From: Pseudomonadota bacterium
Lineage (GTDB): Bacteria; Pseudomonadota; Alphaproteobacteria; Acetobacterales; Acetobacteraceae
Assembly: GCA_021826565.1 (NCBI GenBank)
Contig: JAKAZJ010000106.1
Location: forward strand, 1-6,833
Direction of reading: 5' to 3'
DNA length: 6,833 bases
Within the stretch, counting starts at the first letter, position 1, and each line of letters opens with the position of its first letter. The notes below the pieces were generated by a model. The model saw only the letters and a program-made list of their open reading frames with translations. It did not search any database and had not been told where the DNA came from. A program made the position numbers and the translations under genes. Of this stretch, positions 5,748-6,833 are shown in pieces.

Positions 5748-6833
5748 ATGCCCCGCGCCGCCAACCTGCTCGCCGACGCCACGTCCCCCTATCTGCTCCA
5801 GCACGCCGGCAACCCGGTGCACTGGCGCCAATGGGGACCGGACGCGCTGGCCGAAGCCCAGGCCGCCAACAAGCCGATCCTGCTGTCGATCGGCTACGCC
5901 GCCTGCCACTGGTGCCATGTCATGGCCCATGAGTCTTTCGAGGACCCGGCGACCGCCGCTGCCATGAACGCACGCTTCGTGAACATCAAGCTGGACCGCG
6001 AGGAACGCCCCGACATCGACCAGCTTTATATGTCCGCGCTGCACGCGATGGGCGAGCAAGGCGGCTGGCCGCTGACGATGTTCCTCGCCCCCGACGCAAC
6101 CCCGTTCTGGGGCGGGACGTATTTCCCGCCCGCGCCGCGCTGGGGCAAACCAAGCTTCCGCCAGGTGCTGGACGGCGTGGCCAGCGCCTGGGCCGATGGC
6201 GACAAGATGATCACGCATAATACCGATGCGCTGCGCCGCGCGCTGTTGCGCATGAACGCCACGCCGCTGCCCGGCGATCTGCCCGGGCCGGACGCGCTGG
6301 ACGCCGCCGCCGCGGCGCTGCTGCGCCTGGTCGATCCGATCCAGGGCGGCCTGCGCGGGGCACCCAAATTTCCCAATCCGCCGATTTTCCGTTTCCTCTG
6401 GCAGCACGCCCTCGGCACCGGCCGCGCCGACGGCAAAGCCGCGGTCCACGACCTGCTGCGTCACATGTCGCAAGGCGGGATCTACGACCATCTGGGCGGC
6501 GGCTATGCGCGCTACAGCACCGATGCGGAATGGCTGGCGCCGCATTTCGAAAAGATGCTGTACGACAACGCGCAGATCCTGGAATTGCTGGCGCTGGCCC
6601 ACGCCGACGCCCCCGACCCGCTCTATGCCGCCCGCGCCGCCGAAACCGTGGGCTGGCTGTGCCGCGACATGGACGCCGACGGCGCCTTCGCCGCCGCCGA
6701 GGACGCGGATTCGGAAGGCGAGGAGGGCCGGTTCTATGTCTGGACCGAAGCCGAGATCGACACGCTGCTCGGCGCCGACGCCACCCCGTTCAAGCGCGCC
6801 TACGACGTCACCGCGGCCGGCAACTGGGAGGGC
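5748..6833 (+). CDS. Thioredoxin-fold DUF255 protein (YyaL/SSP411/SPATA20 family), 3' truncated by window
   Basis: The frame is open from ATG 5748 to the window end: 362 residues of a family usually about 650-700 long. The N-terminal thioredoxin-like domain is unmistakable: [21 protein letters not shown] (6-26), [23 protein letters not shown] (42-64) with the CxxC pair Cys53 and Cys56, [19 protein letters not shown] (77-95), and [12 protein letters not shown] (105-116) carrying the cis-Pro-like position. It then enters the (alpha/alpha)6-barrel, glycosidase-like part, with [41 protein letters not shown] and [17 protein letters not shown] all recognisable. The biochemical function is not established; a redox role or sugar-epimerase-like role is speculative, and no signal peptide is seen. 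It is transcribed divergently from ogt. The AGGA before the start and the lack of internal stops argue that it is intact. Confidence 0.93.
   Translation, partial: MPRAANLLADATSPYLLQHAGNPVHWRQWGPDALAEAQAANKPILLSIGYAACHWCHVMAHESFEDPATAAAMNARFVNIKLDREERPDIDQLYMSALHAMGEQGGWPLTMFLAPDATPFWGGTYFPPAPRWGKPSFRQVLDGVASAWADGDKMITHNTDALRRALLRMNATPLPGDLPGPDALDAAAAALLRLVDPIQGGLRGAPKFPNPPIFRFLWQHALGTGRADGKAAVHDLLRHMSQGGIYDHLGGGYARYSTDAEWLAPHFEKMLYDNAQILELLALAHADAPDPLYAARAAETVGWLCRDMDADGAFAAAEDADSEGEEGRFYVWTEAEIDTLLGADATPFKRAYDVTAAGNWEG

Noticed and set aside
5532..6602. Minus-strand 356-codon frame opposite the DUF255 gene
   Set aside because: The plus strand encodes a clear DUF255 protein over the same bases; the antisense translation has no family features.

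Overview
The window is GC-rich with strong G/C preference at third codon positions. Its protein sequences read as alphaproteobacterial, most likely Acetobacteraceae/Rhodospirillales. The best clue is ribosomal protein S1, whose start (MASA..., then FADLLDETLG) and six-domain layout match what I recall of acetic-acid-bacteria S1. This is a recollection-based assignment, not a search result.

Left part (3-3755, + strand): the C-terminal portion of a long RelA/SpoT-type (p)ppGpp synthetase/hydrolase, cut by the window start; then acpS, the holo-acyl-carrier-protein synthase; then rpsA, ribosomal protein S1. A sigma70-like promoter overlaps the acpS stop codon. The roughly 170-nt leader that follows holds three candidate hairpins and no strong Shine-Dalgarno, so rpsA is probably transcribed on its own and may be controlled through its leader. 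These genes serve growth control: stringent response, activation of lipid-synthesis carrier protein, and translation initiation.

Middle part (3825-5275, - strand): a two-gene leftward unit, ogt (O6-alkylguanine-DNA alkyltransferase) followed after 29 bp by a zinc-independent NADPH:quinone oxidoreductase (qor). It converges with rpsA, and the 69-bp gap between the two stop codons holds one long hairpin that probably ends transcription from both sides.

Right part (5276-6833): the divergent intergenic region between ogt and a rightward thioredoxin-fold DUF255 (YyaL/SSP411-type) gene, which runs off the window end. This intergenic region carries the most notable object in the window: a 135-bp, almost fully palindromic element at 5357-5491. 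It has an uninterrupted 31-bp inverted repeat and matching terminal repeats. A copy of ATGTCA lies exactly outside each end. It contains no gene, so it looks like a MITE-type non-autonomous transposon with its target-site duplication preserved. The rest of the region (5498-5747) holds only one short, unrecognised possible ORF.

I found no tRNA, rRNA, CRISPR array or transposase gene.
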